18,086 nucleotides of DNA from HGM04593 sp045589695 (GCA_045589695.1 JAZNPP010000066.1:1-18086), one strand, 5' to 3'; counted from the first letter of the stretch, positions 1 to 7,388 are shown. Notes: generated by a model not told the origin, from the sequence alone. Translations and numbers: made by a program.

Positions 1-1
1 C

Positions 2-229
2 GTGACAAGCGACTACACCGGCAATGTCTCAACCACCGAGTGGACAGAAGTTGAGTATGGCGCAGTAAACAATAACAACTGGACATTCAACAACACTGGA
101 GAGATAGCTCTTCCTGCGGCTGTTATGGGCAAGAGCAACGTCGTTATTGCGTTCAAATACATGTCTACAACAGAAAACTCAAGCACATGGGAAGTCAAGA
201 ATTTGATTGTTTCAAGCGCTGCTAAATAA
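2..229 (+). CDS. C-terminal fragment of an exported beta-sandwich (choice-of-anchor-like) protein, 5' end off the window
   Basis: The reading frame is open from the left edge to a TAA at 227-229, so only about the last 75 residues are visible and the first GTG should not be taken as the start. The visible part is rich in Asn, Thr and Ser. It ends in alternating hydrophobic strands, with segments reading NVVIAFKYMSTTENSSTWEVK and then NLIVSSAAK. That pattern resembles the final strands of the jelly-roll 'choice-of-anchor' or DUF5017-type domains common at the C-terminus of Bacteroidota surface lipoproteins. A surface location is inferred from this and from the two exported-protein genes that follow. 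The next gene begins 42 bases downstream with no terminator between them, so co-transcription is likely. The fold assignment is a resemblance only, and the full function cannot be read from this fragment. Confidence 0.6.
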   Translation: MTSDYTGNVSTTEWTEVEYGAVNNNNWTFNNTGEIALPAAVMGKSNVVIAFKYMSTTENSSTWEVKNLIVSSAAK

Positions 230-271
230 GTTGTAACACTCTAAGATTCAAATAATATAATAAAAGGAATT

Positions 272-748
272 ATGAAAAAAATATTAATAACCTTGCTTCT
301 TTTCATGCCTGCGATGTTGTTCGCAAAAGGCGAAAAGGTACTCGCAGTTTATATGAACGATGAAACGTCGGTATACTTCCTTTTGGAGGAGCAACCTGTG
401 ATTACTTTCGTTGATGATGCCGTAAAAATTGTCTCTGCGTCAAACAATGCGGAACTGAAACGTTCCAATGTCAAAGAATTCAAGTTTATCAACGAATTGC
501 CGGCAGGCATTGACGATATATACGATAATGACGAAGTCGCTAAAGAGCGTTTTGAGCTATCTAAGAACTCTATTGTAATCGAGGGCCTTGTTCCCGGTTG
601 CGTCGTACGTCTTTTCTCAGTGAACGGTCAGGCTATAACGTCTGTCGCCGCAGCCGAGAACGGAACGGCATTTGTTTCTTTAGATGCTTTGTCTTCGGGA
701 GTTTATGTCGTAAACTATAATGAAACATCTATTAAATTCGTGAAATGA
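272..748 (+). CDS. Small exported protein with a T9SS type A-like C-terminal sorting domain
   Basis: The protein has 158 residues. Residues 1-18 form a typical signal peptide (MKKILITLLLFMPAMLFA). Residues 20-80 carry a short module, with VYFLLEEQPVITF and later NVKEFKF, that is widespread at the N-terminus of small Bacteroidales secreted proteins. Residues about 97-158 match the pattern of the Por/T9SS type A C-terminal sorting domain: VxGLVPGxxVRLFSVNGQ, then a Gly-containing turn, LxxLSSGVYVV, and a basic hydrophobic end SIKFVK. In T9SS cargo this domain directs passage across the outer membrane and attachment to the cell surface. Only about 70 residues lie between signal and sorting domain, with no enzymatic domain visible. 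Start: an AGGAA sequence lies just upstream of the ATG. The stop overlaps the next gene. Export is well supported; the actual role is unknown. Confidence 0.8.
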   Translation: MKKILITLLLFMPAMLFAKGEKVLAVYMNDETSVYFLLEEQPVITFVDDAVKIVSASNNAELKRSNVKEFKFINELPAGIDDIYDNDEVAKERFELSKNSIVIEGLVPGCVVRLFSVNGQAITSVAAAENGTAFVSLDALSSGVYVVNYNETSIKFVK

Positions 749-1986
749 TGAAAAGGATTATAAATGCATTTCTAATGCTGCTGTTTGCCGCTAATGCATT
801 CTCGCAATCAGACACGTTGTATATCAATCTTCCGAAGGGGCAGGTCGCTAAATTTGCGGTAGATGAAATATACAGCATGGGCTTTATAGAGTCTGAACAA
901 GGAGGTTTCCCGGCGGCGGATAATTCAAAGGATCTCGCATGGGTTAATCCTGCGGAAAGGACTAAATTGCTTTTGGAGGCTTCAGGTCCCGATTGCGGAA
1001 AGGTTCTTGGCGCTCATATTGAGATTGAAGATTATCAGTATGACGAGATCGCTGATTTTACCGTAGAGCTTGTTTCGGGCTGCAAAACGGAGTATGAGAA
1101 ATATGAGAAGGTCTTTAAATGGCTTGTAGCGGAAATCGACTATGAATTTACAGACAACAGACCGTATTCTGTGTTTAAGAACAAAAAAGGTATATGTCAA
1201 GGATATGCCGATTTGCTCAATGTGATGCTTAATGCACTCGGAATCCCTTGCGTGACAGCTAACGGTTATATCCCCGAAGGCGGCCATGCATGGAACTATG
1301 TAAAAACGGACGGCGTATGGTATTTGAGCGATCCGACAAACAATCGGATGTATAAACTGAGTGACGTGAATTCGTATGGCAACATATTTATGAACACGGA
1401 TATTCAAGCTACTCTTTTTGAGGACGAATATTGTACTTATAACTATTACAGCAGCAATCTTAATGTAGAGAGCATAAAAGAAGGCAATAAGGTCGTTACG
1501 ATACCTTATAGCGTAGGCGGTTTTAAGATTACGTCTGTCAATCCTACAAAAGAGGGCTCTAAGGACGTCAAGGAACTATATATAGGCAAGAACGTTGAGA
1601 CGCTTGATAAGGATGGAAACACTTTCGGGCTCGCCTCAAAATACAAGAGCATTCAATCAATAGAGGTAGACCCTGCAAATACGGCCATGTCAAGTTATTC
1701 TGATATTATATACAAAGGCGATGATATGTATTTTGTAGCCCCGGGAGCTAAATTCCTTAGAGTAAAGCCTGTTTCACTTGATAAAGAAAGCATGCTGAAG
1801 AATTTGGATAATCTGGAATGTATCGTGTTTGAAGAAGGCATGCTCCAGATCGGCGCTTATGCGATAGAAAAATGTCCTAATCTTAAAGTCGCATATATAC
1901 CGGAAAGTACATCTGTTAATGAGTATGCGTTTTACAATGTTCACCCTGATTTCAAAATTATCCGCGGTGAATATACCGGTGAATGA
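745..1986 (+). CDS. Exported transglutaminase-like protein with BspA-type LRR C-terminus
   Basis: This 413-residue protein has a signal peptide (about residues 1-20, ending NAFSQ). A short N-terminal module (LYINLPKGQVAKFAVDEIYS) precedes a transglutaminase-like fold around residues 75-205. The Cys-His-Asp catalytic triad is visible as C151 (KGICQGYADLL), H181 (GGHAWNYV) and D196 (WYLSDPTNN). These domains act as cysteine proteases, amidases or cross-linkers; the substrate cannot be read. Residues about 245-405 look like degenerate BspA-type LRR_5 repeats (KELYIGKNVETL, SIEVDPANTAM, CIVFEEGMLQIGAYAIEKC, VAYIPESTSV), which commonly mediate surface binding. No T9SS sorting domain is seen at the end. 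The ATG at 745 overlaps the previous stop (ATGATGA), so translational coupling is likely; the ATG at 748 is an equal alternative start. The gene ends just ahead of a bidirectional terminator. Confidence 0.85.
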   Translation: MMKRIINAFLMLLFAANAFSQSDTLYINLPKGQVAKFAVDEIYSMGFIESEQGGFPAADNSKDLAWVNPAERTKLLLEASGPDCGKVLGAHIEIEDYQYDEIADFTVELVSGCKTEYEKYEKVFKWLVAEIDYEFTDNRPYSVFKNKKGICQGYADLLNVMLNALGIPCVTANGYIPEGGHAWNYVKTDGVWYLSDPTNNRMYKLSDVNSYGNIFMNTDIQATLFEDEYCTYNYYSSNLNVESIKEGNKVVTIPYSVGGFKITSVNPTKEGSKDVKELYIGKNVETLDKDGNTFGLASKYKSIQSIEVDPANTAMSSYSDIIYKGDDMYFVAPGAKFLRVKPVSLDKESMLKNLDNLECIVFEEGMLQIGAYAIEKCPNLKVAYIPESTSVNEYAFYNVHPDFKIIRGEYTGE

Positions 1987-2000
1987 TGAATCTTGAATGT

Positions 2001-2045
2001 AACACAAAAAAACGATGACCTATGAGGTCATCGTTTTTTTGTGTT
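2001..2045. terminator. Bidirectional terminator between convergent genes
   Basis: A perfect 21-bp inverted repeat has arms 2001-2021 and 2025-2045 and a three-base ATG loop. The GC-bearing core (CGATGACCT / AGGTCATCG) is flanked by seven A on the left and seven T on the right. It therefore reads as an intrinsic terminator with a U-tract in both directions. It serves the transglutaminase-like gene on the plus strand and aroE on the minus strand, whose stop codon lies only two bases away. Confidence 0.93.
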
Positions 2046-2046
2046 A

Positions 2047-2793
2047 TCATCTGTTCCATATTTCCCACGATGCGAGGGCTTGAAGATACCACATTTCGTA
2101 GCCGCTCTTTGTGGTCGCGCCCCGTTCGGCTCCTTTCTGCAGGAACAAAGTGTTTTCGGGGTTGTATACAATGTCATAAAACAGATGCTTCTCTCCGGCA
2201 TACCTGTATGGGATGTCCGGGCATTGGTCAATGCCGTGTCCGGTCATTCCAAGAGGAGTACAATTTACAATGAGCGTGTGTTCCTCTATTATCTCCTTGT
2301 TAAGGTCGGAGTATGCGATTTTGCCCTCTCCCGCACTTCGTGAAACGAATATGTATTCAATGCCGAGCCGCTTCAATGAGTAGGCAATGGCTTTTGACGC
2401 TCCGCCAGTGCCGAGTATCAGGGCTTTTTTATGTTTTCCCTTTACAAGTGCCTCTATTGAGCGGGTAAAGCCTATTACGTCGCTGTTAAATCCTTGCAGA
2501 ACAGGCTTGCCCTTTTTGTCACGGATGACTTTCACTACATTTACGGCGTCAATATCTTTTGCCTCGCCGCTCATGCTTGCGAGGTACTGCATGACTTTCT
2601 GCTTGTATGGTATGGTGACATTGAAACCGCACAGCTCCGGGTGCTGTTCGAGTATTGCAGGAAGTTCTTCGATGCTTTCAATTTCAAACGGCAGGTATAC
2701 GGCATCAATTCCCTCTTTTTCGAATTTTTTGTTGAAAAAAGCTGGTGATGCCGACTGCGCCAAAGGAAAGCCTATTATTCCGAACTTCTTCAT
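2047..2793 (-). CDS. aroE: Shikimate dehydrogenase
   Basis: This enzyme catalyses NADPH-dependent reduction of 3-dehydroshikimate to shikimate in aromatic amino acid and chorismate synthesis, in the cytoplasm. The length of 248 residues fits the Bacteroidales form of the family. The substrate-binding N-terminal domain shows GFPLAQSASPAFFN (residues 8-21), where Gln replaces the usual His before the Ser pair, and FNVTIPYKQK with catalytic K64. FNSDVIGF carries D105. The nucleotide-binding half has the glycine motif GTGGASKA (128-135) and the conserved NCTPLGM (177-183). A late Gln in YLQALASWEIW is the expected substrate-contacting residue. The start is the ATG giving MKKFGIIG. The gene lies 17 bases behind purC in the same direction, so it is probably the last gene of a phoH-purC-aroE unit that ends at the shared terminator. 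Confidence 0.95.
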   Translation of the reverse strand: MKKFGIIGFPLAQSASPAFFNKKFEKEGIDAVYLPFEIESIEELPAILEQHPELCGFNVTIPYKQKVMQYLASMSGEAKDIDAVNVVKVIRDKKGKPVLQGFNSDVIGFTRSIEALVKGKHKKALILGTGGASKAIAYSLKRLGIEYIFVSRSAGEGKIAYSDLNKEIIEEHTLIVNCTPLGMTGHGIDQCPDIPYRYAGEKHLFYDIVYNPENTLFLQKGAERGATTKSGYEMWYLQALASWEIWNR

Positions 2794-2810
2794 CTCTTTG
2801 CGGGCTTTTA

Positions 2811-3755
2811 TTATGCAAGATAGCTATTGATGTTCTGTTCGATGCGGGTGTGAATGTCTTCACACTCTTCCTTGACGAACTTTTCACCGGTGATGTTCTC
2901 GAACAGCTCAATGTATCGGTTACTGATGCTCTCTACAATGTCATCGGTCATCTCCGGTACCTGCTGTCCCTCTTTGCCCTGGAAACCGTTCTCCATAAGC
3001 CACTCGCGGACAAACTCCTTAGAGAGTTGTTTCTGAGGCTCGCCTTTCACGAATTTCTCTTCATAACCCTCGGCGTAGAAATATCGGCTGCTGTCGGGAG
3101 TGTGTATCTCGTCCATCAGGTAAATGCTGCCGTCGTGCTTGCCGAACTCATATTTCGTGTCTACGAGGATAAGTCCTCTTTCGGCTGCTATCTCCGTTCC
3201 TCTCTGAAAAAGTTCAAGTGTATATTTCTCAAGCAATGCGTACTCTTCGGGAGTAGCTAGGCCCTTAGCGAGAATCTCTTCTTTTGATATGTCGGCATCA
3301 TGCTCGCCGATTTCGGCCTTAGTTGTAGGGGTAATGATGGGCTGCGGGAACTTCTCGTTCTCTCTCATGCCATCGGGCAGTCTCACGCCGCATATCTCGC
3401 GTACGCCGTTCTTGTAAGCACGCCATGCCGAGCCGCAAAGATATCCTCTTACGATCATCTCGATAGGGAAGCCCTCGCACATTACTCCTACGGTCACCAT
3501 AGGGTCTGGCGTAGCGAGTTTCCAGTTGGGAACAATGTCTGCGGTAGCGTCAAGGAATTTGGCTGCTATCTGGTTGAGCATCTGTCCTTTGAATGGTATA
3601 CCTTTGGGGAGTACCACGTCGAAAGCCGAAATGCGGTCTGTAGCTACCATTACCAATTTGTCGTCGCCTATCGTGTAGACGTCACGTACCTTTCCATGAT
3701 AGACACTCTTTTGATTGCCGAAGTTGAATTCGGTGTTTGTTAATGCTTTTGCCAT
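2811..3755 (-). CDS. purC: Phosphoribosylaminoimidazole-succinocarboxamide (SAICAR) synthase
   Basis: This enzyme joins CAIR and aspartate with ATP to form SAICAR in de novo purine synthesis. The 314-residue length assumes the ATG giving MAKALTNTEF. A longer frame opens at 3824, but its extra 23 residues are basic, low in conservation signals, and overlap non-coding-looking DNA. An AT-rich stretch typical of Bacteroidota leaders sits directly ahead of the chosen ATG. Family motifs are GKVRDVY (21-27), VATDRISAFDVVLP (37-50), KGQMLNQIAAKFLD (56-69), RGYLCGSAWRAY (103-114), PTTKAEIGEHD (143-153), LILVDTKYEFG (195-205) and DEIHTPDSSRY (215-225). The C-terminal extension after residue 230 is typical of the longer fungal/Bacteroidota-type PurC. 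No clear promoter lies in the 156-base gap behind phoH, so read-through from phoH is likely. Confidence 0.95.
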   Translation of the reverse strand: MAKALTNTEFNFGNQKSVYHGKVRDVYTIGDDKLVMVATDRISAFDVVLPKGIPFKGQMLNQIAAKFLDATADIVPNWKLATPDPMVTVGVMCEGFPIEMIVRGYLCGSAWRAYKNGVREICGVRLPDGMRENEKFPQPIITPTTKAEIGEHDADISKEEILAKGLATPEEYALLEKYTLELFQRGTEIAAERGLILVDTKYEFGKHDGSIYLMDEIHTPDSSRYFYAEGYEEKFVKGEPQKQLSKEFVREWLMENGFQGKEGQQVPEMTDDIVESISNRYIELFENITGEKFVKEECEDIHTRIEQNINSYLA

Positions 3756-3832
3756 ATTATTATATATTTGGGTTTTTGTTTTTATTTTACCTTCCGGAAT
3801 GCCGCGGCTTATGTTTTTACGCATCCTGTAAT

Positions 3833-3847
3833 CCTGAACGCAGTGAA
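3833..3847. repeat. Degenerate 'CCTGAACGnAGTGAA' interspersed element
   Basis: The phoH-purC gap contains CCTGAACGCAGTGAA followed by AAGTCTCT, preceded by two ATCCTG/TAATCCTG units at 3822-3836. This resembles the short intergenic motif of the form TCATCCTGAACGNAGTGAAGGATCT, which recurs in many bacterial genomes and yields the translated signature NPERSE. A single partial copy is seen here. Calling it a repeat rests on remembered similarity, not on a second copy in this window. Confidence 0.4.
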
Positions 3848-3911
3848 AAGTCTCTATCAGAGCTTCAGAACCATTACGTGCATGCTTCCATAGCCGCTCA
3901 ATCAGGCTTTC

Positions 3912-4871
3912 TTATTCTTTATCTGCTTTATTATGCAGCCTGTCATGCTTCTCGTACGCTTCGACAATGCGTGTCACGAGCCTGTGACGTACAATGTCTT
4001 TCTTGTTCATCGTCACGAAGCCTATGCCGGGAACGTCGCTCAGCACATTCCGTGCATGCAGCAGCCCTGAATTGCTGTGCTGCGGAAGGTCTATCTGCGT
4101 CAGGTCGCCTGTTATTATCATCTTGGTGTTCATGCCCATACGGGTAAGGAACATTTTTATCTGCTGCGGGGTAGTGTTCTGCGCCTCGTCGAGTATTACA
4201 ACAGCGTCGTTGAGCGTGCGTCCTCGCATGAACGCGAGCGGAGCTATCTGTATCACGTTGTTGTCCATGTACTCCTTGAGCTTCGCCATCGGTATCATGT
4301 CCTCGAGCGCATCGTAAAGAGGCTGCAGATACGGGTCTATCTTGTCACGCATGTCACCCGGCAGAAATCCCAGCTTTTCTCCGGCTTCAACTGCAGGGCG
4401 GCTCAAAATGATCTTCCTTATCTCTCTGTTCTTCAAAGCTCGTACGGCGAGGGCGATAGCCGTGTATGTCTTGCCTGTTCCTGCAGGGCCTACGGCAAAA
4501 AGCATGTCGTTCTTCTTGAACTCTTCGACAAGGCGGCATTGGTTTTCGGTGCGCGGGTATATGGGACGACCGTTGATATTGTGAAGTATGACCTTGCTGT
4601 CGCTGTCCTTGACGCTTCTTTTGCCGTTCACGGCGTCTATGATAGCCTCTTCGTTCAGGCTGTTGTATTTGTCGCAATATTCGACAAGAAGCTCGATAAC
4701 CTTACAGAACCGTTCAAGTTCATCTTCGTCGCCCAGGGCCTTAATAACATTGTCGCGTGCGACAATGCGCAGTTTGGGGTATAGTTTCTTGAGCATTTGC
4801 AGATGCGCGTTGCCCGCGCCGTAGAAACCGACTGGGTCGATACCGTCAAGGATTATCTCTTTTTCAATCAT
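3912..4871 (-). CDS. phoH: PhoH family P-loop ATPase (YbeZ-like)
   Basis: This 319-residue cytoplasmic ATPase belongs to the PhoH/YbeZ family, linked in other bacteria to RNA metabolism together with YbeY. It has an N-terminal PhoH-associated region (residues 1-100), then the ATPase core. The core shows Walker A GPAGTGKT (128-135), RPAVEAGEKLGFLPGD (158-173), the MRGRTL segment (215-220), Walker B VVILDEAQN (224-232), and ITGDLTQIDLP (253-263). The end carries the DIVRHRLVTRIVEAYE segment typical of the family. The start ATG at 4871 is 36 bases from a well-formed Bacteroidota promoter. purC and aroE follow in the same direction, which suggests a shared transcript, though their biochemistry is unrelated. 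No ybeY is seen in the window. Confidence 0.95.
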   Translation of the reverse strand: MIEKEIILDGIDPVGFYGAGNAHLQMLKKLYPKLRIVARDNVIKALGDEDELERFCKVIELLVEYCDKYNSLNEEAIIDAVNGKRSVKDSDSKVILHNINGRPIYPRTENQCRLVEEFKKNDMLFAVGPAGTGKTYTAIALAVRALKNREIRKIILSRPAVEAGEKLGFLPGDMRDKIDPYLQPLYDALEDMIPMAKLKEYMDNNVIQIAPLAFMRGRTLNDAVVILDEAQNTTPQQIKMFLTRMGMNTKMIITGDLTQIDLPQHSNSGLLHARNVLSDVPGIGFVTMNKKDIVRHRLVTRIVEAYEKHDRLHNKADKE

Positions 4872-4906
4872 TTTCTTGCTGTTGCGTACACTTTTTTACT
4901 ATTCTG

Positions 4907-4938
4907 CGAAGATAGGCATTATTCCTTTTTCAGCCAAA
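4907..4938 (-). promoter_or_regulatory. Bacteroidota-type promoter for phoH(-purC-aroE)
   Basis: Read on the minus strand, a TTTG box (4935-4938) lies 20 bases before TATCTTCG (4907-4914), close to the TTTG-N19-TAnnTTTG consensus of the Bacteroidota primary sigma factor. The predicted start of transcription, near 4900, leaves a leader of about 30 bases. The promoter sits between the GH20 terminator and the phoH start. Confidence 0.65.
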
Positions 4939-4944
4939 TTTAAA

Positions 4945-4982
4945 CATAAAAATAGATGTGCGGAACTGACGCCCCGCACATC
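4945..4982 (-). terminator. Intrinsic terminator of the GH20 gene
   Basis: On the minus strand, GATGTGCGG (4974-4982) pairs with CCGCACATC (4955-4963) around a ten-base loop. The second arm is followed by TATTTTTATG, a U-rich tail. It begins 18 bases beyond the GH20 stop codon and separates that gene from phoH. Confidence 0.8.
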
Positions 4983-4999
4983 CGTTTTCAGTTATCCGG

Positions 5000-7318
5000 T
5001 TAATGAATCTCAATTTCGTCGATGAATATCCATCCCGGCATGCCTTTGGCCGGGTGCCAAGCAGGAATTTTATGCTCGACAAGAGCCTTGATTTTGATGT
5101 ATCGTGCCGTTGAAGGCCCGAATTCGAACTCATGGCTGTAAATGATATTCGGGTCTTCGTCGGTCAGCGACGGGTACTCCTTTTCCAGCAGAGTGGTGTA
5201 GTTCACGTTGTCGTCCGAAGCGGAAATCTTTATGCCTCTTAGATCAAACACCCAGTCGCTTTTGTCCACGCTCGTATTGAACGCTACTGAACTGACTTCG
5301 GTCTTCTGCTGCAGGTCGATGACCGCCTCAAAGTCATTCTCGCTGAATCCTAACCAACGTCCCGTGCGATAGTTGGCAGTTCCTTTCAAGCCGTCTACAA
5401 GGGTAATAGCGCCGTTGAAGGTGTAGTTCTTGTGTACAGGTTGTATGAGCGTGATAGGCCTTGCTGTAGCCTTGTTGAACGTTATGTTCTCGGTGTAGGT
5501 TCTTGTCTCATGCTTTTCGCCGATACCTTTTGCTTTGAACGTGCATGGCGAATTGAACTCCACAGGCGCTGTGTAGAGAGTGGACGACTTCGTAGGCTCG
5601 CTGCCGTCGAGAGTGTAGTAGATAGGCATGTCGCCAAGCACGCTCATCTTGAGCGTAATAATGTTGCGTTCCGTGTCTGTATTGAACTCGGTCTCTATGT
5701 CGAGAATATGTTTCGCATAGTTGTAGCCGTGTGCCTCGTAAAGCTCGAACATCGGCAGAAGTCTCTGCTTGAAATCCTCATAGTTCTTGTTCTCGGGGTT
5801 GCACCACTGCACCTCGCAAAGAGCGGTCATACGTGGCAATTCCATATATTCAACATGGCTGAAGGTAGGAATATATTCTGTCCACAGGTTTGCCTGAACG
5901 CCGATTATATGCTTTTGCTGCTCGGGCGTGAGCGACTCGTGCATAGGCTCAAAACTGTAGACTTTCTCTACCGGTACGTATCCGCCTATGGCCAAAGGCT
6001 CCTCGTCGGTGCGTGTAGTCTGGTAGTAGTCGAAATACATGAAGTTGTTGGGCGACATTATACAGTCGTGGCCCTGTCTCGCAGCCTCTAAACCGCCGTC
6101 GATGCCTCGCCACGAGTGAACGGTAGCGTTGGGCGCCAAGCCTCCTTCGAGAATCTCGTCCCAACCGATAATCTGACGGCCTTTGCTGTTCAGGAATTTC
6201 TCGGCGTGAGAAATGACGAAGCTCTGGAGATACATCTCGGCGCTGTGTTTCTTGTCGCCTTTTATGCCGAGTTCCTTGATACGTGCCTGGCATTTGGGGC
6301 ATTTCTGCCATTGGTCTTTGGGGCACTCGTCGCCGCCGATGTGGATGTATTCCGATGGGAATACCTCAATGATCTCTTCAAGAACGTCTTCGATGAATGA
6401 CAGTGTAGCGTCGTTGCCGGCACAAAGGACATTATCCGAAACGCCCCACATCTTCCAAACCTCATAAGGACCGCCTGTACAGCCTAATTCCGGATATGCG
6501 GCAAGAGCTGCCTGCATGTGTCCGGGGAGGTCGATTTCGGGAATTACAGTAATGTGACGCTCAGCCGCATAGCGCACAATCTCGCGGCAGTCGTCCTGAG
6601 TGTAAATGAACGGGCCGTAGCGTACGCCGTCGTAAACGCCGCTGTTCTTGCCTATAACGGTTTCGTCGCGCTCTGCCGCAATGGTAGAGAGCTTCGGGTA
6701 TTTCTTTATTTCGATACGCCACCCCTGGTCGTCGGTCAAGTGCCAGTGAAAGCGGTTGATGTTATGCATAGCAAGAATGTCGATGAAACGCTTCACCGAA
6801 TCCTTTGTAAAGAAATGGCGGGACACGTCGAGGTGCGCTCCGCGATAGCTGAAGCGAGGGTAGTCCTCAATCTCTACTTCGGGCAGCAGCACTCTCTTGC
6901 CGTCAGTGAAAGGCAACGCCTTGCGTAGAGTCTGTATTCCGTAGAATACTCCCGCTTCCGTCGCGCCTTTGATTGTTATTCCATCATTGTCAGCTTCAAG
7001 TTCGTAACCCTCGCTGTTCTCTATCGAGCTGTCAATTTCAAGGGTGATGGCTTTTTTCCCGGTACGGGCATCAGAGATGTTGAGCTCGAACGTGGTCTTC
7101 TCCTTTATATATTCGGCGAGGAACTCAGCGTTGCGTCTCATCTGTTCGCTGCCTTTGTATTCAATGACAGTGTTCTTGTCAAGAATGAAGCCCTCTCCGT
7201 CGCCTTTCTCAATTTCTTGCGGCAAAGGGATAATACGGTAGTCGGCCGTGTAGTTGCTGTCGTTGCACGAAACGGCTGCAAGACAAGCGATAGCTAATCC
7301 TAATAATGTCTTTTTCAT
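5000..7318 (-). CDS. GH20 beta-N-acetylhexosaminidase lipoprotein
   Basis: This 772-residue lipoprotein should remove terminal beta-linked GlcNAc or GalNAc by substrate-assisted catalysis. A signal peptide ends in the lipobox LAAVSC (acylated C18), so the enzyme is membrane-anchored, periplasmic or surface-exposed. Domains in order: a GH20b N-terminal alpha/beta domain (about 25-150); the catalytic barrel (about 155-500) with HLDVSRHFF (162-170), HWHLTDDQGWR (191-201), PEIDLPGHMQAALAAYP (260-276) and the catalytic pair D330-E331 in HIGGDE; a small chitobiase/FN3-like beta domain (about 545-615, YYTLDGSEPT); and a C-terminal F5/8-type carbohydrate-binding-like domain (about 630-772) ending DEIEIH. 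Three cysteines (C332, C340, C343; CPKC) follow the active site. It is transcribed alone. The exact glycan is unknown. There is no SusC/SusD pair beside it, so it is not in a standard polysaccharide utilisation locus here. Confidence 0.95.
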   Translation of the reverse strand: MKKTLLGLAIACLAAVSCNDSNYTADYRIIPLPQEIEKGDGEGFILDKNTVIEYKGSEQMRRNAEFLAEYIKEKTTFELNISDARTGKKAITLEIDSSIENSEGYELEADNDGITIKGATEAGVFYGIQTLRKALPFTDGKRVLLPEVEIEDYPRFSYRGAHLDVSRHFFTKDSVKRFIDILAMHNINRFHWHLTDDQGWRIEIKKYPKLSTIAAERDETVIGKNSGVYDGVRYGPFIYTQDDCREIVRYAAERHITVIPEIDLPGHMQAALAAYPELGCTGGPYEVWKMWGVSDNVLCAGNDATLSFIEDVLEEIIEVFPSEYIHIGGDECPKDQWQKCPKCQARIKELGIKGDKKHSAEMYLQSFVISHAEKFLNSKGRQIIGWDEILEGGLAPNATVHSWRGIDGGLEAARQGHDCIMSPNNFMYFDYYQTTRTDEEPLAIGGYVPVEKVYSFEPMHESLTPEQQKHIIGVQANLWTEYIPTFSHVEYMELPRMTALCEVQWCNPENKNYEDFKQRLLPMFELYEAHGYNYAKHILDIETEFNTDTERNIITLKMSVLGDMPIYYTLDGSEPTKSSTLYTAPVEFNSPCTFKAKGIGEKHETRTYTENITFNKATARPITLIQPVHKNYTFNGAITLVDGLKGTANYRTGRWLGFSENDFEAVIDLQQKTEVSSVAFNTSVDKSDWVFDLRGIKISASDDNVNYTTLLEKEYPSLTDEDPNIIYSHEFEFGPSTARYIKIKALVEHKIPAWHPAKGMPGWIFIDEIEIH

Positions 7319-7355
7319 AATATTAATTGTTGTTGATATTGTTTATTTCCGTTTG

Positions 7356-7369
7356 CGGGCGGCCGCCCG
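7356..7369. repeat. 14-bp perfect GC palindrome in the GH20 leader
   Basis: CGGGCGGCCGCCCG reads the same on both strands. It lies between the GH20 -7 box (7381-7388) and the GH20 start codon (7318), just inside the expected leader. It could be a protein-binding operator or a leader hairpin (five-bp stem, GGCC loop). It stands out against the AT-rich surroundings. Confidence 0.5.
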
Positions 7370-7380
7370 TCGCCTAATTG

Positions 7381-7388
7381 CGAAGATA
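7381..7388 (-). promoter_or_regulatory. -7 promoter box for the GH20 gene
   Basis: On the minus strand this reads TATCTTCG followed by CAATTAGG, the same -7 variant seen before phoH, glyA and the Nif3 gene. The -33 region, an AT-rich GGCTTTATTCATTTG stretch, has no clear TTTG at 19-20 bases. The predicted leader is about 55 bases and includes the 14-bp GC palindrome. Confidence 0.5.

Noticed and set aside
2..4. GTG at the left edge as a true start codon
   Set aside because: The frame is open up to the window edge and there is no signal peptide, so this is the interior of a longer gene.
3791..3808. Tandem short palindromes TTCCGGAA and GCCGCGGC before purC
   Set aside because: Eight-base palindromes are common by chance and neither has a T-tract or promoter next to it.
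4077..4784. A 235-codon plus-strand frame opposite phoH
   Set aside because: It lies entirely inside phoH, whose Walker motifs are intact; the product is rich in Val, Arg and Tyr with no family signal.
5432..6091. A 219-codon plus-strand frame opposite the GH20 gene
   Set aside because: It is antisense to conserved GH20 sequence and has no leader or motif of its own.
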